Assembly: GCA_027486795.1 (NCBI GenBank)
Contig: JAIXOI010000009.1
Location: 124,159 to 188,158, forward strand
Length of the DNA stretch: 64,000 nucleotides
Direction of reading: 5' to 3'
DNA from: Sphingobacteriales bacterium
GTDB taxonomy: Bacteria > Bacteroidota > Bacteroidia > Chitinophagales > CAIOSU01
Shown here: piece after piece, positions 8,999-18,667 of the stretch
Position numbering within the stretch: position 1 is the first letter of the stretch
How the letters are laid out: every line of letters starts with the position of its first letter
Notes under the pieces: model-generated
Database searches by the model: none
What the model saw: the letters and a program-made list of their open reading frames with translations, nothing else
What the model was told of the DNA's origin: nothing
Program-made: the position numbers and the translations under genes

Positions 8999-10018
8999 AT
9001 GATGAGATGTGTGTGGAGACCCGTGGTGTTAGTCATGTTCTGTCTTACCTTTTTTGAGGTACAGGCACAGGACATTCATTTTTCGCAGTATAACCAGCAA
9101 CCTTTGTTTCTAAACCCCGCCTTTGCAGGTGTAAACGGTGGTGATTATAGAGTTGCGGCTACTTATCGCTCCCAGTGGGCGGGCTTGGGCAAGTTTAATA
9201 CCATTGCCGCTTCGGCAGACATGGCTGTGCTTAAAAGAACCAAAAAGTCTAATTACGGAGGCGTAGGTATTTCGTTTTTCAACGACCGTGCAGGTGATTT
9301 GAGTTTTAGTACAACCCAGGTAAATATACACCTAACGTATACTGTGCTGCTTAACAACAAAGGTTCACAAACCCTCACTACAGGTCTGGTAGGTGGTTTT
9401 GGACAACGTTCAATCGACTTTTCGAAAATCACAACTGATAGTCAATTTGGCGACCAAGGCTTTGACCCCAACAACCCAACAGGTGAGAACTTTACAAACA
9501 GCAGGAAACTGTATGCTGATGTAGGTGCAGGTATGTTGTGGAGCTACACTGCAAACAAAAACAACAACTATTATGCTGGTGTAGCGGTAACCCATGTAAA
9601 CCAGCCCAATCTATCGTTTATGGACGATAGAACGGAGAAGTTGTACATGAAAATAACCTTGCATGGTGGTGGTTATTTTAAGCTTACACGCATGGTGCAT
9701 TTGCTACCTAGTTTTATGTATCTCAACCAAGGCCCGCACAATCAATTTAATCTAGGTTCTTTGGTTAAGTTCCGCATGTCTTCAATCCCTACCAACAATA
9801 CAGCATTTTATGTTGGCGGATACTATAGGGTAAAGGATGCGCTTATATTGGCTACCCGATTTGATATAGCAGGATTCAATTTGGGCTTTAGCTATGACCT
9901 TAACGTATCGAAACTTACGAAAGCTACCAAATTGAACGGTGGACCAGAGATTTCACTGATTTATGCTGGCAATTTCAAGAACAAGAAAAACCGCACTGAT
10001 TATTGCCCCGTGCTTTAA
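8999..10018 (+). CDS. PorP/SprF family protein paired with the PKD adhesin
   Basis: 339 residues with a signal peptide (ends EVQAQ). The N-terminal family signature is HFSQYNQQPLFLNPAFAG, followed by a predicted outer-membrane beta-barrel. It starts 6 bp after the adhesin stop codon, so it is co-transcribed. ATG 8999 and ATG 9002 are both possible starts. In Flavobacterium the sprB-sprF pair has the same order, and SprF is needed for surface localisation of SprB. By position, this protein is the probable dedicated partner of the adhesin at 3497-8992. The specific partnership is inference; family membership is clear. Confidence 0.9.
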   Translation: MMRCVWRPVVLVMFCLTFFEVQAQDIHFSQYNQQPLFLNPAFAGVNGGDYRVAATYRSQWAGLGKFNTIAASADMAVLKRTKKSNYGGVGISFFNDRAGDLSFSTTQVNIHLTYTVLLNNKGSQTLTTGLVGGFGQRSIDFSKITTDSQFGDQGFDPNNPTGENFTNSRKLYADVGAGMLWSYTANKNNNYYAGVAVTHVNQPNLSFMDDRTEKLYMKITLHGGGYFKLTRMVHLLPSFMYLNQGPHNQFNLGSLVKFRMSSIPTNNTAFYVGGYYRVKDALILATRFDIAGFNLGFSYDLNVSKLTKATKLNGGPEISLIYAGNFKNKKNRTDYCPVL

Positions 10019-10050
10019 ATCAATTTAAAGTCTCCGGAGAAATAGAAAAA

Positions 10051-11139
10051 TTATTTGTTATTAAATATTAGCCAGGCAGCAGGATTTTCTTGCTGCCTTT
10101 TGGTTTCCAACAACTGGTAAGCAGTGGTAGCAACATTTCCGGCAGGCAGTGCAACACGGTAAAGTCCATTAGCGGGTATGGTAATTAACCCTAAAAGGGA
10201 TTTATGCTCCTTTATATAGTTGTTGGCATTGCGCTTACTTGAATACGCACCTAACACAATGTAATAGCCAGCATCAATATCGTTGGTTTGCATTTCGGTG
10301 ATGTGCGGCACCACAACGCTGATTGGTTCTTTTACCACTTCAGCAGGTAGAGTAGTGGTCGTTGTGGGTGTTACGGTTTCAGTAGCAGTTACCTCTTCGG
10401 TTACAGGAGCTGTTGCTGCCGCATTTAGCGTACCGCTCAATACAAGGGTGCCCGCTGCTACAGGGTCGGCGGTAATTTTGATTTGTGTGGTGCTGGGCGT
10501 TTCATTGCTTGCCCCCAAGAACAGTTCAGGCTTAAAAAAGCCAAAGTTTTCGAGCGCAATAGGTTGCAAGTAAATGTCTTTTGCTATAAAAACTGCCAAA
10601 ACCATCATAGCCGCCAACGATAAACCATAAGTGCCAAGCAAGCTTTTGGTTTTACCGCTTCCACGTGCGGGTTGCAAAGGAGCAATCTCAAGTGTTTCAA
10701 TTGCCTGTTCGGTCACCGTGTCGAATATTTGACGGTAATGAACGGGTTTAAGTCCAAACGACTCTTGCAGCAAGTTACGACCGGGTGTCGGTTGGAAACT
10801 AATGGTACCTTCTGAGTCGGCTATCAACTTACCTACTTCTGGGAAAATAATCAAACCGCTTTGCTCTAAGCGCCTCTTGCAGGCTTTCACAAAGTTTAGT
10901 ACCCCTTCTTCGGCCTCATCATAGGTTATTCGCTCAACTAATGATATGTGGTGAATCAGCAGCCCATCGTTTCGTTGCAATTGGCCATTAAAGCTAATGC
11001 GTTTTCCTGGTGGGTTGATAGTTTTGGTTATGGTTTGTACCTCAGCGCGCATGGCAGTGCCTATAAAACCACCCAAGCCTGGTATTACTACACAGTCATG
11101 TTCCAGCAAAAGGTCCTTAATATAACGATTGATTTCCAC
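10051..11139 (-). CDS. HU-CCDC81-like / SPOR domain membrane protein
   Basis: 362 residues from a GTG start, which matches the family opening (EINRYIKDLLLEHDCVVIPG). Residues 1-130 form the two prokaryotic HU-like (CCDC81) domains. There is one transmembrane segment around 170-187 (YGLSLAAMMVLAVFIA). Then comes a low-complexity T/V/E linker (about 230-275), and the C-terminus (YYIVLGAYSSKRNANNYI) is a SPOR domain that in other proteins binds denuded septal peptidoglycan. The order cytoplasmic HU-like part, membrane, periplasmic SPOR suggests a link between cytoplasm and division-site cell wall. Whether the HU-like part binds DNA is unknown. It lies downstream of, but 236 bp from, the minus-strand operon ending at 11376. 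Confidence 0.85.
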   Translation of the reverse strand: MEINRYIKDLLLEHDCVVIPGLGGFIGTAMRAEVQTITKTINPPGKRISFNGQLQRNDGLLIHHISLVERITYDEAEEGVLNFVKACKRRLEQSGLIIFPEVGKLIADSEGTISFQPTPGRNLLQESFGLKPVHYRQIFDTVTEQAIETLEIAPLQPARGSGKTKSLLGTYGLSLAAMMVLAVFIAKDIYLQPIALENFGFFKPELFLGASNETPSTTQIKITADPVAAGTLVLSGTLNAAATAPVTEEVTATETVTPTTTTTLPAEVVKEPISVVVPHITEMQTNDIDAGYYIVLGAYSSKRNANNYIKEHKSLLGLITIPANGLYRVALPAGNVATTAYQLLETKRQQENPAAWLIFNNK

Positions 11140-11239
11140 AGGAGGTAAAGTAAAAGTTTTCCGGCCACCAATGCAACAGGTTTGTGCAATTTACAATAAA
11201 AAGAGAAAAGCAGCAAGGATGTTAATTGGGTAGTTTGGT

Positions 11240-11372
11240 AATTTGAAAATTTGAAAATAATCAGGTAACGATGTGGTTATCCAAATTATCATTATTCGCT
11301 AAACGTGAACACTGCAACATAAAGATGGTGTCCAATCAATTTTCAAATTTTCAAATTGGCCAATTTTCAAAT
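11240..11372. repeat. ATTTGAAA-word inverted repeat
   Basis: A 19-bp tract of ATTTGAAA words at 11240-11258 is repeated as an exact reverse complement at 11339-11357, with a further unit at 11362-11372. The loop is about 80 bp. The same 19-mer occurs at 54721-54739. The right part abuts the 3' end of the beta-barrel gene (11376), and the element lies upstream of the HU-SPOR gene. Confidence 0.85.
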
Positions 11373-11375
11373 TCC

Positions 11376-13034
11376 TTAATTGTACGTAAATATAACGCCT
11401 GCCATACAGTTAAAACCGTAAGTAGGGTAAAGGTAGTACTGTTGGTATTTGAAATTGGCGACATTGTTTAAGTTGGCAAAAAACGAGAACGATTTGCTGA
11501 ACTTGTAGGTGGCGCCTAAGTTTACATCTACAGTACCTTTAAGCTTCAGTGCAGTGCCATCAGCTAGTTTGGTATATACACCATCAATGGTGTATATTTT
11601 AGCGTTTATAAACAACTTGTCGCCTATTTTTAAGCGGGTGGTGAAACTTGCATACCAGCGGGGCATATGCCAAGCATATTGTTCAACTTCAACTTCGTAC
11701 ATATTGTACTCGCCAAACAAGGTAAAATCTAAGTTACTGTTTACGCGATAAGAAAACTCTGCCATCGGCTTTAGAATGTTCAGCCTTCCGCGTGCATACA
11801 GTACATTAAATTTACTGGGGTCGTCTGGGTTGTTTACATATAGCGGGGCGCGGCGTAGCACTATTTGTCGAACACTTCCGTCATAGCTAAACTTACCCGC
11901 GGTTCCTTTAAAACCAGCAATCAATCGTTCTTCATAGCGCGTGTGTTTCAACTCAAAACTTTCGGGCATTATCCAAGGGTTAGCGCCAGCTAATTCACGA
12001 TAGCCCAAACGTCGCAACTCCATTTTCCAGCCATTGTACATTACCAAATACTCCTTAAACAAAGGTCTTTCGAAGCCCAATTGAGGCAATAAGTGGAAAG
12101 TTTTGTCCTCGTAGGCAAAACCTACCCCACCGGTAATTTTCCAAGTAAGATCGTTGTACTCATAAAAAGGACGCAGCATAAACAAGTTTCGGCTGCTGGT
12201 TATGGTGTTACTTTTAAAGCTGACATAGTCCTCATCAATGCGCAAGGCCACAAAGTGCTTTTCCTTGAAGCTCTTTTGCAATTTGGCCGAGGCCGAAATG
12301 CCGAATTCTTTTTGCCCGAATTTGTCACTGAAGTTGTAAAAGTTGAGGATTGTGCTGTGATCGAAATGCGATTTATTGATTTTGGTGTTAAGCAACTCAA
12401 CAGTGGCGTTGAATTGATTAAATGCTTGCCTAACATCTTTCTTTTTCACATCGACCGAATCGGGTACATCAATACCATAGTAGAACCGTGCATCCCTGCG
12501 GTACTCTAATTTAGTGTTGATACGCACATTGTTGAGAAATATACTGCCATTGACGGCGGCACGGTTCTCGCTAAAATCTTGGAAATCAATTTTTTGGCCA
12601 TAAGCGGAGTGGTGCTTAAGGTATAGGCCATAGCTAAACTTTTCTTGATCTTTTACTAATTTTCTACCGTTGTGCATGGCTTCAAAAAGAGGACTCAACT
12701 GGGTACCAAACCCTATTTTCACAAAACTGCTCGGAAAATCAATAGGTTTTTCCTTGGCTATACCCAGCGGCCTAATGGTTACAGGTTCGTAGGTTACTTC
12801 GGCCTGCCTATTGGGTATATCGTATTTAGGAACAGTTGTTTCGCGCACATAAACGGGTATTTCGGCGGGGTAGTTCACTTTTACGGCATCTTGTACCACT
12901 GGTGTTTGGTCAGAAAAAACTGTAACGGTTTGTGCACCAATTGAATCTTTTGGTGCGCCACCTGTTTGTGCCACCGCTGTATTTAACATCAATCCGGCAA
13001 CAGCAACTATTATGCTCTTATATAGGGTTCTCAT
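11376..13034 (-). CDS. Outer-membrane beta-barrel protein, TonB-receptor-like without plug
   Basis: 552 residues. A signal peptide (ends AVAQ) is followed by about 75 residues with a proline-rich stretch (VTIRPLGIAKEKPIDFPSSF) and then many amphipathic aromatic strands typical of a large beta-barrel, ending in VIFTYN. No carboxypeptidase-like domain or plug was seen. It is the last gene of a tight operon with the TPR protein (11 bp upstream) and the TonB receptor. Such TPR plus barrel pairs are common in Bacteroidota, but I know of no assigned function. A role in envelope transport or assembly is inference. Confidence 0.7.
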   Translation of the reverse strand: MRTLYKSIIVAVAGLMLNTAVAQTGGAPKDSIGAQTVTVFSDQTPVVQDAVKVNYPAEIPVYVRETTVPKYDIPNRQAEVTYEPVTIRPLGIAKEKPIDFPSSFVKIGFGTQLSPLFEAMHNGRKLVKDQEKFSYGLYLKHHSAYGQKIDFQDFSENRAAVNGSIFLNNVRINTKLEYRRDARFYYGIDVPDSVDVKKKDVRQAFNQFNATVELLNTKINKSHFDHSTILNFYNFSDKFGQKEFGISASAKLQKSFKEKHFVALRIDEDYVSFKSNTITSSRNLFMLRPFYEYNDLTWKITGGVGFAYEDKTFHLLPQLGFERPLFKEYLVMYNGWKMELRRLGYRELAGANPWIMPESFELKHTRYEERLIAGFKGTAGKFSYDGSVRQIVLRRAPLYVNNPDDPSKFNVLYARGRLNILKPMAEFSYRVNSNLDFTLFGEYNMYEVEVEQYAWHMPRWYASFTTRLKIGDKLFINAKIYTIDGVYTKLADGTALKLKGTVDVNLGATYKFSKSFSFFANLNNVANFKYQQYYLYPTYGFNCMAGVIFTYN

Positions 13035-13045
13035 AGTTTTGGTGC

Positions 13046-16000
13046 TTAAGGTTGATTCAAATCAATGGTTCCAGATGGATCGGGCACCAAGGTACCGCCA
13101 TCATCTTCATCTTCAGGCGCCAACTTGTTGGTGTCAGCCTCAGCATCAATAATCATTTGCATTTTGGTGCGCGCTTCTTCCTTATATTCGTCTTCGGGGG
13201 CGTAATTGTCTAGTATGCTTTGAAGGGTAGCCTTTGCTTGGAAGTTGTTACCTTTCTTAAAGTAATTGTCGGCAAGCAGCAAGTAGCTTTGTAAAACTGA
13301 TTCCTCGTAGCTACCACGTTTGTTTATCACCTCGTAAGCCTTTTCAATTGATTTGTCGTAGCTGGCATTGAGGTATAAAATTTTTGCCAATAGGTATTTG
13401 GCATCGGTACCTTCCAAGTTATCGGTAGTTTCTATTTTCTTGAATTGGGTTTCGGCCTTAGCAAAGTCTTTGTTGTTAAAGGCTACTTTGCCAATATAGT
13501 AATCGGCTTCGAACACCTCTTTTGGGCTAGCTTGTCCTGAGCTTATAAGTGCAGTGCCATATTTTTCCGTTTCGTTAAATTTTTTGAGGATAAAAGTACT
13601 GCGCATTAAGCCAAGGTTTGCAGCAAATATGCTCTCTTTATCTTGGGTGTTATCAAGTAAAAGCTTGAACAGCGTGTAAGACTTTTCGTAATCTTTCACT
13701 TTATAAAAGGCTATCCATGAGGCTTTTGCCAAGGCTGGCTCTAAGAAGTGATTGGGTGCCATGTCAATAACTGTCTCATAATCGGGCAAGGCATCGTTAT
13801 ACTTGTTCAATTCTAAGTAGCTATCAGCACGATAGTAGTATGCGTTTAGCGCATAAGCCCCTTTCGAGAACCCAATCAGATATTCGTTAAAGAGCTTAAT
13901 GGCTTGTGCAAAGTTCTTTTTAGCGAATTGATTTTCTGCAATGCGGTAATTCAGCTCGTCGGCCTCATCTATTTCCACATTGTATTTCTTCATTATATTC
14001 AGCACAATGCTCTTATCGCCAGTAGCAATGGCAACTTCTTGTATGCCCGCAAAAGCCTCTTTTGCCTTTGAGGTATTGGGAGCTAATTGCAGCACTTTCT
14101 CGTAGTTATCAACTGCTTTTTTGTAATCCTTATCGTTAAAGAAAATAAGGCCAAGTTTTAGATAGCTTTCTACTTTATATTGAGTGCTCGAATATTCTTT
14201 TTGCAATTTTTGGTAATAAACTACCGCGGTTGCGTTTTTGCCCTGTTCAAAACTGGTATTGGCTGCTTCAAACAGCGCATCATCGGCATACAGCGAGTTT
14301 GGGAATTGCTTCTGTAGCTCGAGCATAGAACTAATTTTTCCATCTAACTTACCAAGCAGGCCTTCAATCATACCTTTTTGAAACATAGCATAATCTTTAC
14401 CATTAGCGCTGCGGCTGTATATTTCATCGTAGCTGGTAAGTGCTTTGGTATATTCTTTCAGCAAGTAATAGCAGTCGCCGTTTCGTAAAATGGCATCGGG
14501 CAATACCCGTTTTTGAATTTCGTTGTTTTTGCTCTTACGCGCATCGGTTATCGCTTTCTCAAAGTAAAGGGTCGCATCTCTATAACGTTCTTGTTTCAAG
14601 AAAGAATAACCAAGCCCGTAGTTGCCATTTATCAGGTACCACTCAGCATTTTCTATTTCTGATACACTTGCAATTCCGTTGAAATTTGAATATTGCCATC
14701 CTGCTTTTTGGTATTCGCCTTGAGCAAAGAAAGCTTCTCCTTTCCAGTAGTAGGCCATGGCCTTGTACTTAGGTATAATTGGGTTTTTGAGCGATACATC
14801 GAGCATTTGAATGGCTTCGTTGTATTGCTGGTTGTTGTATAATTGCACTCCACGATTAAATGCAACCACTTGGTAGGCCTTTTTTACCTGTGGCGATTGG
14901 TCAGTAATACCTTCGATAATGGTTAATGCCTTTACATAATCGCTTGACGATACCAATAATTGCGATAGCAATGATTTGGCTTCGTTGCCGTATTTCGATT
15001 TTGGATAATCTTTGATAAAACTTTCCAAGGCAACTACCGCCTCGTTGTCCAATCCTGCTTCATAACTTAGTTTTCCGTAGTTGAATCTTGCGCTTTCGGT
15101 TATGGCAGGGTCAAAATCGAACGATGCAGCTTTTTGAAACGCGCTGCGGGCATTTAACTTATTGCCGCTCTTCAAGTAGCAATCGCCTAATAAGTATAGG
15201 GCATTTTGGCCCACGGTATCTTTTAGGTCGGCAAGCTGCGTGAAATTAGCTATCGCATTTTTGCAGTCTTCAATTTGATAGTAAGCATAACCCAATTGAT
15301 ACAATTCGCTTTTTTTAAGGCTACGGTTTTTTTCGGCATATATTCCGATGTATTTTACTGCGCTTGAGTATTGCTCAAGCTCAAAGTAGCTCTGGCCCAA
15401 GGTAAGGTTCAGTTCGGCAAAATTAGATAGCTTGGTATCGCTTATTATTGGCTGCAGGTAAGAAATTACTTCCTTGTATTGGCCTTTTTTGAAGCGAATT
15501 TGGGCAATATAGAATGGGATAATTTTTTCGTAGGTTTTGCTTTCCTTTATTTTCTCAAAACTCTCCAGCGCTTGGTCTACATCACCTTTGGTAAAAGCAA
15601 TATAGCCATAGTAATAGTTGCTGGCATAGTAGTACTTGTTGTTTACGTTCTTGGTTTGCTTAAATAGCGGATAGGCTTTATCGAAGTCTTTATTAAAAAA
15701 GTAAGAGTAGGCCATCATAAAACGATACTCCTCTAGTTCGCCCCTACTTAAATCGTTGGTTTCTATTTTCTTGAAGTACTCAATAGCATCCTTGTAGTTG
15801 TGCTCCCTAAAGTGGTAACGACCCAAAAAGTAATAAGCCATGCGCTTATCTGGGTTTTCGTAAGGGGTGCTGTATATAAAATCGAGTAAAAGCTTTTCGG
15901 CATCGGGCTGAAAAAGCTCAACAGCGCATACAGCCACCATAAACTGAGCATGGCTGCGGGCAGTACCGTTTGCAACGTCGTAAGCGGTTAGCTTAAAATT

Positions 16001-16174
16001 GCCATAATCGCGAAACAAACGTTGCGCTGTTTCATAGTTTTGCTGATCGAAAAATTGAATAGCCTCGTTATAAATAGCCCAAGGGTCTTTATATACGGTT
16101 GACTGCTGGGCTTTGGTTGCGGTTGGTGCAGATAGTGTGCCCAACACGAATAGTAGTAATAGGACTCTCTTCAC
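13046..16174 (-). CDS. Large periplasmic tetratricopeptide-repeat protein
   Basis: About 1,042 residues, with signal peptide MKRVLLLLFVLGTLSAPTATKAQ. I prefer the GTG start at 16174 over a TTG four codons earlier, because a GGAGG lies 5 nt upstream (minus strand, 16180-16184). That is an unusual Shine-Dalgarno-like site for this phylum. Nearly the whole protein is TPR/Sel-like helical repeats with recurring A-Y-Y and G-x-Y motifs (for example YYLGRYHFREHNYKDAIEYF). It ends in an acidic, proline-containing tail. TPR arrays mediate protein-protein contacts, so it probably scaffolds an envelope complex with the barrel (11376) and receptor (18479) from the same operon. The specific partners are unknown. 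Confidence 0.85.
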   Translation of the reverse strand: MKRVLLLLFVLGTLSAPTATKAQQSTVYKDPWAIYNEAIQFFDQQNYETAQRLFRDYGNFKLTAYDVANGTARSHAQFMVAVCAVELFQPDAEKLLLDFIYSTPYENPDKRMAYYFLGRYHFREHNYKDAIEYFKKIETNDLSRGELEEYRFMMAYSYFFNKDFDKAYPLFKQTKNVNNKYYYASNYYYGYIAFTKGDVDQALESFEKIKESKTYEKIIPFYIAQIRFKKGQYKEVISYLQPIISDTKLSNFAELNLTLGQSYFELEQYSSAVKYIGIYAEKNRSLKKSELYQLGYAYYQIEDCKNAIANFTQLADLKDTVGQNALYLLGDCYLKSGNKLNARSAFQKAASFDFDPAITESARFNYGKLSYEAGLDNEAVVALESFIKDYPKSKYGNEAKSLLSQLLVSSSDYVKALTIIEGITDQSPQVKKAYQVVAFNRGVQLYNNQQYNEAIQMLDVSLKNPIIPKYKAMAYYWKGEAFFAQGEYQKAGWQYSNFNGIASVSEIENAEWYLINGNYGLGYSFLKQERYRDATLYFEKAITDARKSKNNEIQKRVLPDAILRNGDCYYLLKEYTKALTSYDEIYSRSANGKDYAMFQKGMIEGLLGKLDGKISSMLELQKQFPNSLYADDALFEAANTSFEQGKNATAVVYYQKLQKEYSSTQYKVESYLKLGLIFFNDKDYKKAVDNYEKVLQLAPNTSKAKEAFAGIQEVAIATGDKSIVLNIMKKYNVEIDEADELNYRIAENQFAKKNFAQAIKLFNEYLIGFSKGAYALNAYYYRADSYLELNKYNDALPDYETVIDMAPNHFLEPALAKASWIAFYKVKDYEKSYTLFKLLLDNTQDKESIFAANLGLMRSTFILKKFNETEKYGTALISSGQASPKEVFEADYYIGKVAFNNKDFAKAETQFKKIETTDNLEGTDAKYLLAKILYLNASYDKSIEKAYEVINKRGSYEESVLQSYLLLADNYFKKGNNFQAKATLQSILDNYAPEDEYKEEARTKMQMIIDAEADTNKLAPEDEDDGGTLVPDPSGTIDLNQP

Positions 16175-16196
16175 GGCAGCCTCCAATTTAGTTAGG

Positions 16197-18479
16197 TCAG
16201 AATGATAACGATAAAGATAGGCTAGGTAGTATAGGCAGTTGATTTACTCTGGTGTATCTAACTCTGTCAAAGTAGAAAATATTGTCGCGGTTGTAGGCAT
16301 TTGTTACGCTTGCCGAAATCTTCATCGACATATATTTTCCTAAGGCTATTTCCTTTTGTATAGCTAAGTCTAACCGGTGGTATGCTGGCAATCGGCCTGC
16401 ATTTAACTCTTCCTCGTATATTACCCCCAAGCTGCCATTGGCATTGGTGTAATTGGTGTTTACGCCGCCGTTAAAGTTAACTTGCTCGTAAAACGATTGG
16501 GTGCGGGTAAACGGAAAGCCCGAGCCAATGTTATAGCGCACACTGGCCTGCCACGTAAGCGATTTGCCAAAAGTATATGCGGCTACAAAGTTGGCGTTGT
16601 GCCTGCGGTCGTAAAACGGATAGTAGGTTTGTTTACCATCAAATCTATTTACCCAAGCCAATGAATAGGCACCATAGAGCATCCAGTTCTTGTTTTGGTA
16701 CTTCATCATAAAATCTATGCCATAGGCTTTGCCGGTTTCGAGCATATAGTCCGATTCGGTAGCAAATAGCTTGTCGCGATTAAGGCTTATCAACTGGGTA
16801 AACCATTTGTAATATCCTTCAACGTTTAGGGTTAGGTTGTTGGTTATATCGGCTTCAAAACCCGCTATAGCATGCCAGGCTTTTTGCAGCTTGTGGTTGG
16901 CCTGGCTTCCGTCAGGGCGAGTAAGCTCTTCTTCGGTACCCGATAGGAAACCGTTGAACAAATCAACCACATCTCTGTCCGCTCGGCTGCTTATTAAATT
17001 TTGAGAGTACAAGCCACCAGCGGCCTTCAAGCGGAAGCTATTGTGTACGTTGTATTTAATACCCAACCGTGGCTCAACGGATATATTGGCCAGTGAGGCA
17101 TAATAGTCGAAACGAATACTTGGGTCAAGCACTAGTTTTTTGGCAATAACCTTCCTGAATTTGAAGTAAAGGCCTAACTCGGTAGTGTTTTGTGTTTCAC
17201 TGCTAATGGTGCCAGTACTATTGTAAAAGCGGTAATCGGTTTTAAAAGCATTTACGTTTATACCGTAATCAAATTGACCTGCTGTTACAAAATAAGTAAA
17301 GTTCATGTTTACGTTTAAGCCGCCTACCGAGCTTTCACGAGGCTTATCGTCAGCCTCTTGAAGGGCTATTTTGTAGTTAGTGTAGCCAACTGTACCGTTC
17401 ATTAATAGGTTTGAACCGCCGGGCACCAATACAAAATTGGTACCTATGCCAAAGGAGTTCCACTTGTATTTAGCGATACCTTGGTAGTTGGCCAAATCGT
17501 TGAAGTTGAAACCAAACAACGTTATTTTAGAACCGTTGCCACCAGTGTAAGCCAATTTGCCATAAAAATCGGCAAATGAGAAGGGTATACCATTATCGCC
17601 TTCTACATATTTATATAGCGCCTTTGAGCTTTTATCAAGGTATGAGTATCGTCCGGAGAGCACATAAGTTAGGCTGCTTCCATTGTCTTTTTGTTTTACT
17701 AATGGGCCCTCTAAAATTACCTTTGCCAGAAACGGACTTACACCTATTTTGCCGGCAGTACGTTTTTTATTGCCATCCTGCATACGCACATCCATTACCG
17801 CTGACAGCCTTCCGCCATACTGAGCGCCGAAACCACCCGTACTAATGTCAATGTTCCGTACTAAGTCGGTTTCGAAAACCGAAAACAAACCAATGGAGTG
17901 AAACGGGTTGTATATCAATAAGCCATCTAACAGCACCCGTGTTTGTATTGGCGAACCCCCGCGAATGTATAATTGCCCTCCTTGGTCGCCGGTAAACACT
18001 ACTCCAGGCATTACTTGCAGGTATTGTGCAACATCGGGCTCGCCGCCAACCGATGGTATTTGAGATATTTCTTTTGTAGTGATGCGCACATGCGAAACAT
18101 CAACCTCAGTTTGTTTTTTCTCTTTTTCGGCAGAGACGTTTACCACATCTAGCATAATGTCGTTCAACGCTAGGTATAGGTTTTGGCTTACTATTTGCCC
18201 TTTTTTTGTAAGTGTGAATTCTACCTCCATGGTATCGTAGCCGAGGGTGGTGCTTACCAAGGTGTAAGTGCCCAGCGGCACATTGGGTATAGCATAGAAA
18301 CCGTTGATATCGGTAGTGGTACCACGGGTAGTACCCTTAATATACACGTTCGTAAATATCATAGGCTCGCCATTGCCCTTGTCGTAAACAGTACCGCGTA
18401 CGGTGCCATCTTCTTGCGCTACTGCTGCTGTGGTAATGCCGAAAATTAGGAGCAATAAAGCCCAAAAACGTATAGTCAT
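16197..18479 (-). CDS. TonB-dependent receptor with CarboxypepD_reg-like domain
   Basis: 760 residues. A signal peptide (ends AVAQ) is followed by a carboxypeptidase-regulatory-like domain (about 25-110, VRGTVYDKGNGEPMIFTNVY). The plug domain spans about 135-240 (QVMPGVVFTGDQGGQLYIRG, the VLLDGLLIYNPFH motif), and a 22-strand-type barrel ends in LSLSLSF with a C-terminal Phe, as outer-membrane barrels do. It imports an unknown ligand using TonB energy. It is first in a three-gene minus-strand operon (22 bp to the TPR gene). There is no SusD partner, so it is not a standard polysaccharide-utilisation pair. Confidence 0.9.
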   Translation of the reverse strand: MTIRFWALLLLIFGITTAAVAQEDGTVRGTVYDKGNGEPMIFTNVYIKGTTRGTTTDINGFYAIPNVPLGTYTLVSTTLGYDTMEVEFTLTKKGQIVSQNLYLALNDIMLDVVNVSAEKEKKQTEVDVSHVRITTKEISQIPSVGGEPDVAQYLQVMPGVVFTGDQGGQLYIRGGSPIQTRVLLDGLLIYNPFHSIGLFSVFETDLVRNIDISTGGFGAQYGGRLSAVMDVRMQDGNKKRTAGKIGVSPFLAKVILEGPLVKQKDNGSSLTYVLSGRYSYLDKSSKALYKYVEGDNGIPFSFADFYGKLAYTGGNGSKITLFGFNFNDLANYQGIAKYKWNSFGIGTNFVLVPGGSNLLMNGTVGYTNYKIALQEADDKPRESSVGGLNVNMNFTYFVTAGQFDYGINVNAFKTDYRFYNSTGTISSETQNTTELGLYFKFRKVIAKKLVLDPSIRFDYYASLANISVEPRLGIKYNVHNSFRLKAAGGLYSQNLISSRADRDVVDLFNGFLSGTEEELTRPDGSQANHKLQKAWHAIAGFEADITNNLTLNVEGYYKWFTQLISLNRDKLFATESDYMLETGKAYGIDFMMKYQNKNWMLYGAYSLAWVNRFDGKQTYYPFYDRRHNANFVAAYTFGKSLTWQASVRYNIGSGFPFTRTQSFYEQVNFNGGVNTNYTNANGSLGVIYEEELNAGRLPAYHRLDLAIQKEIALGKYMSMKISASVTNAYNRDNIFYFDRVRYTRVNQLPILPSLSLSLSF

Positions 18480-18667
18480 ATCCTATTAATTCTACACTTA
18501 AAAATCAAGTCGTGAAATTAGGTAGAATTCCGCTAACATCAGGGCAGTGGTTTTAAACAATCGACAAACTGTTTGTGTAAAAAAATAGGTAGTTGGACGT
18601 TTCTTTACGCCATCTCAGTAAAGGATGGGTGCTATAAATTCTAAAATCTGATTTGCAACAGCGGGTG

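Noticed and set aside
10283..10573. Valine-rich plus-strand frame
   Set aside because: Antisense of the low-complexity T/V/E linker in the HU-SPOR gene.
12093..12509. An open frame on the plus strand inside the barrel gene
   Set aside because: Complementary-strand artefact of a real gene; no family resemblance and no promoter.
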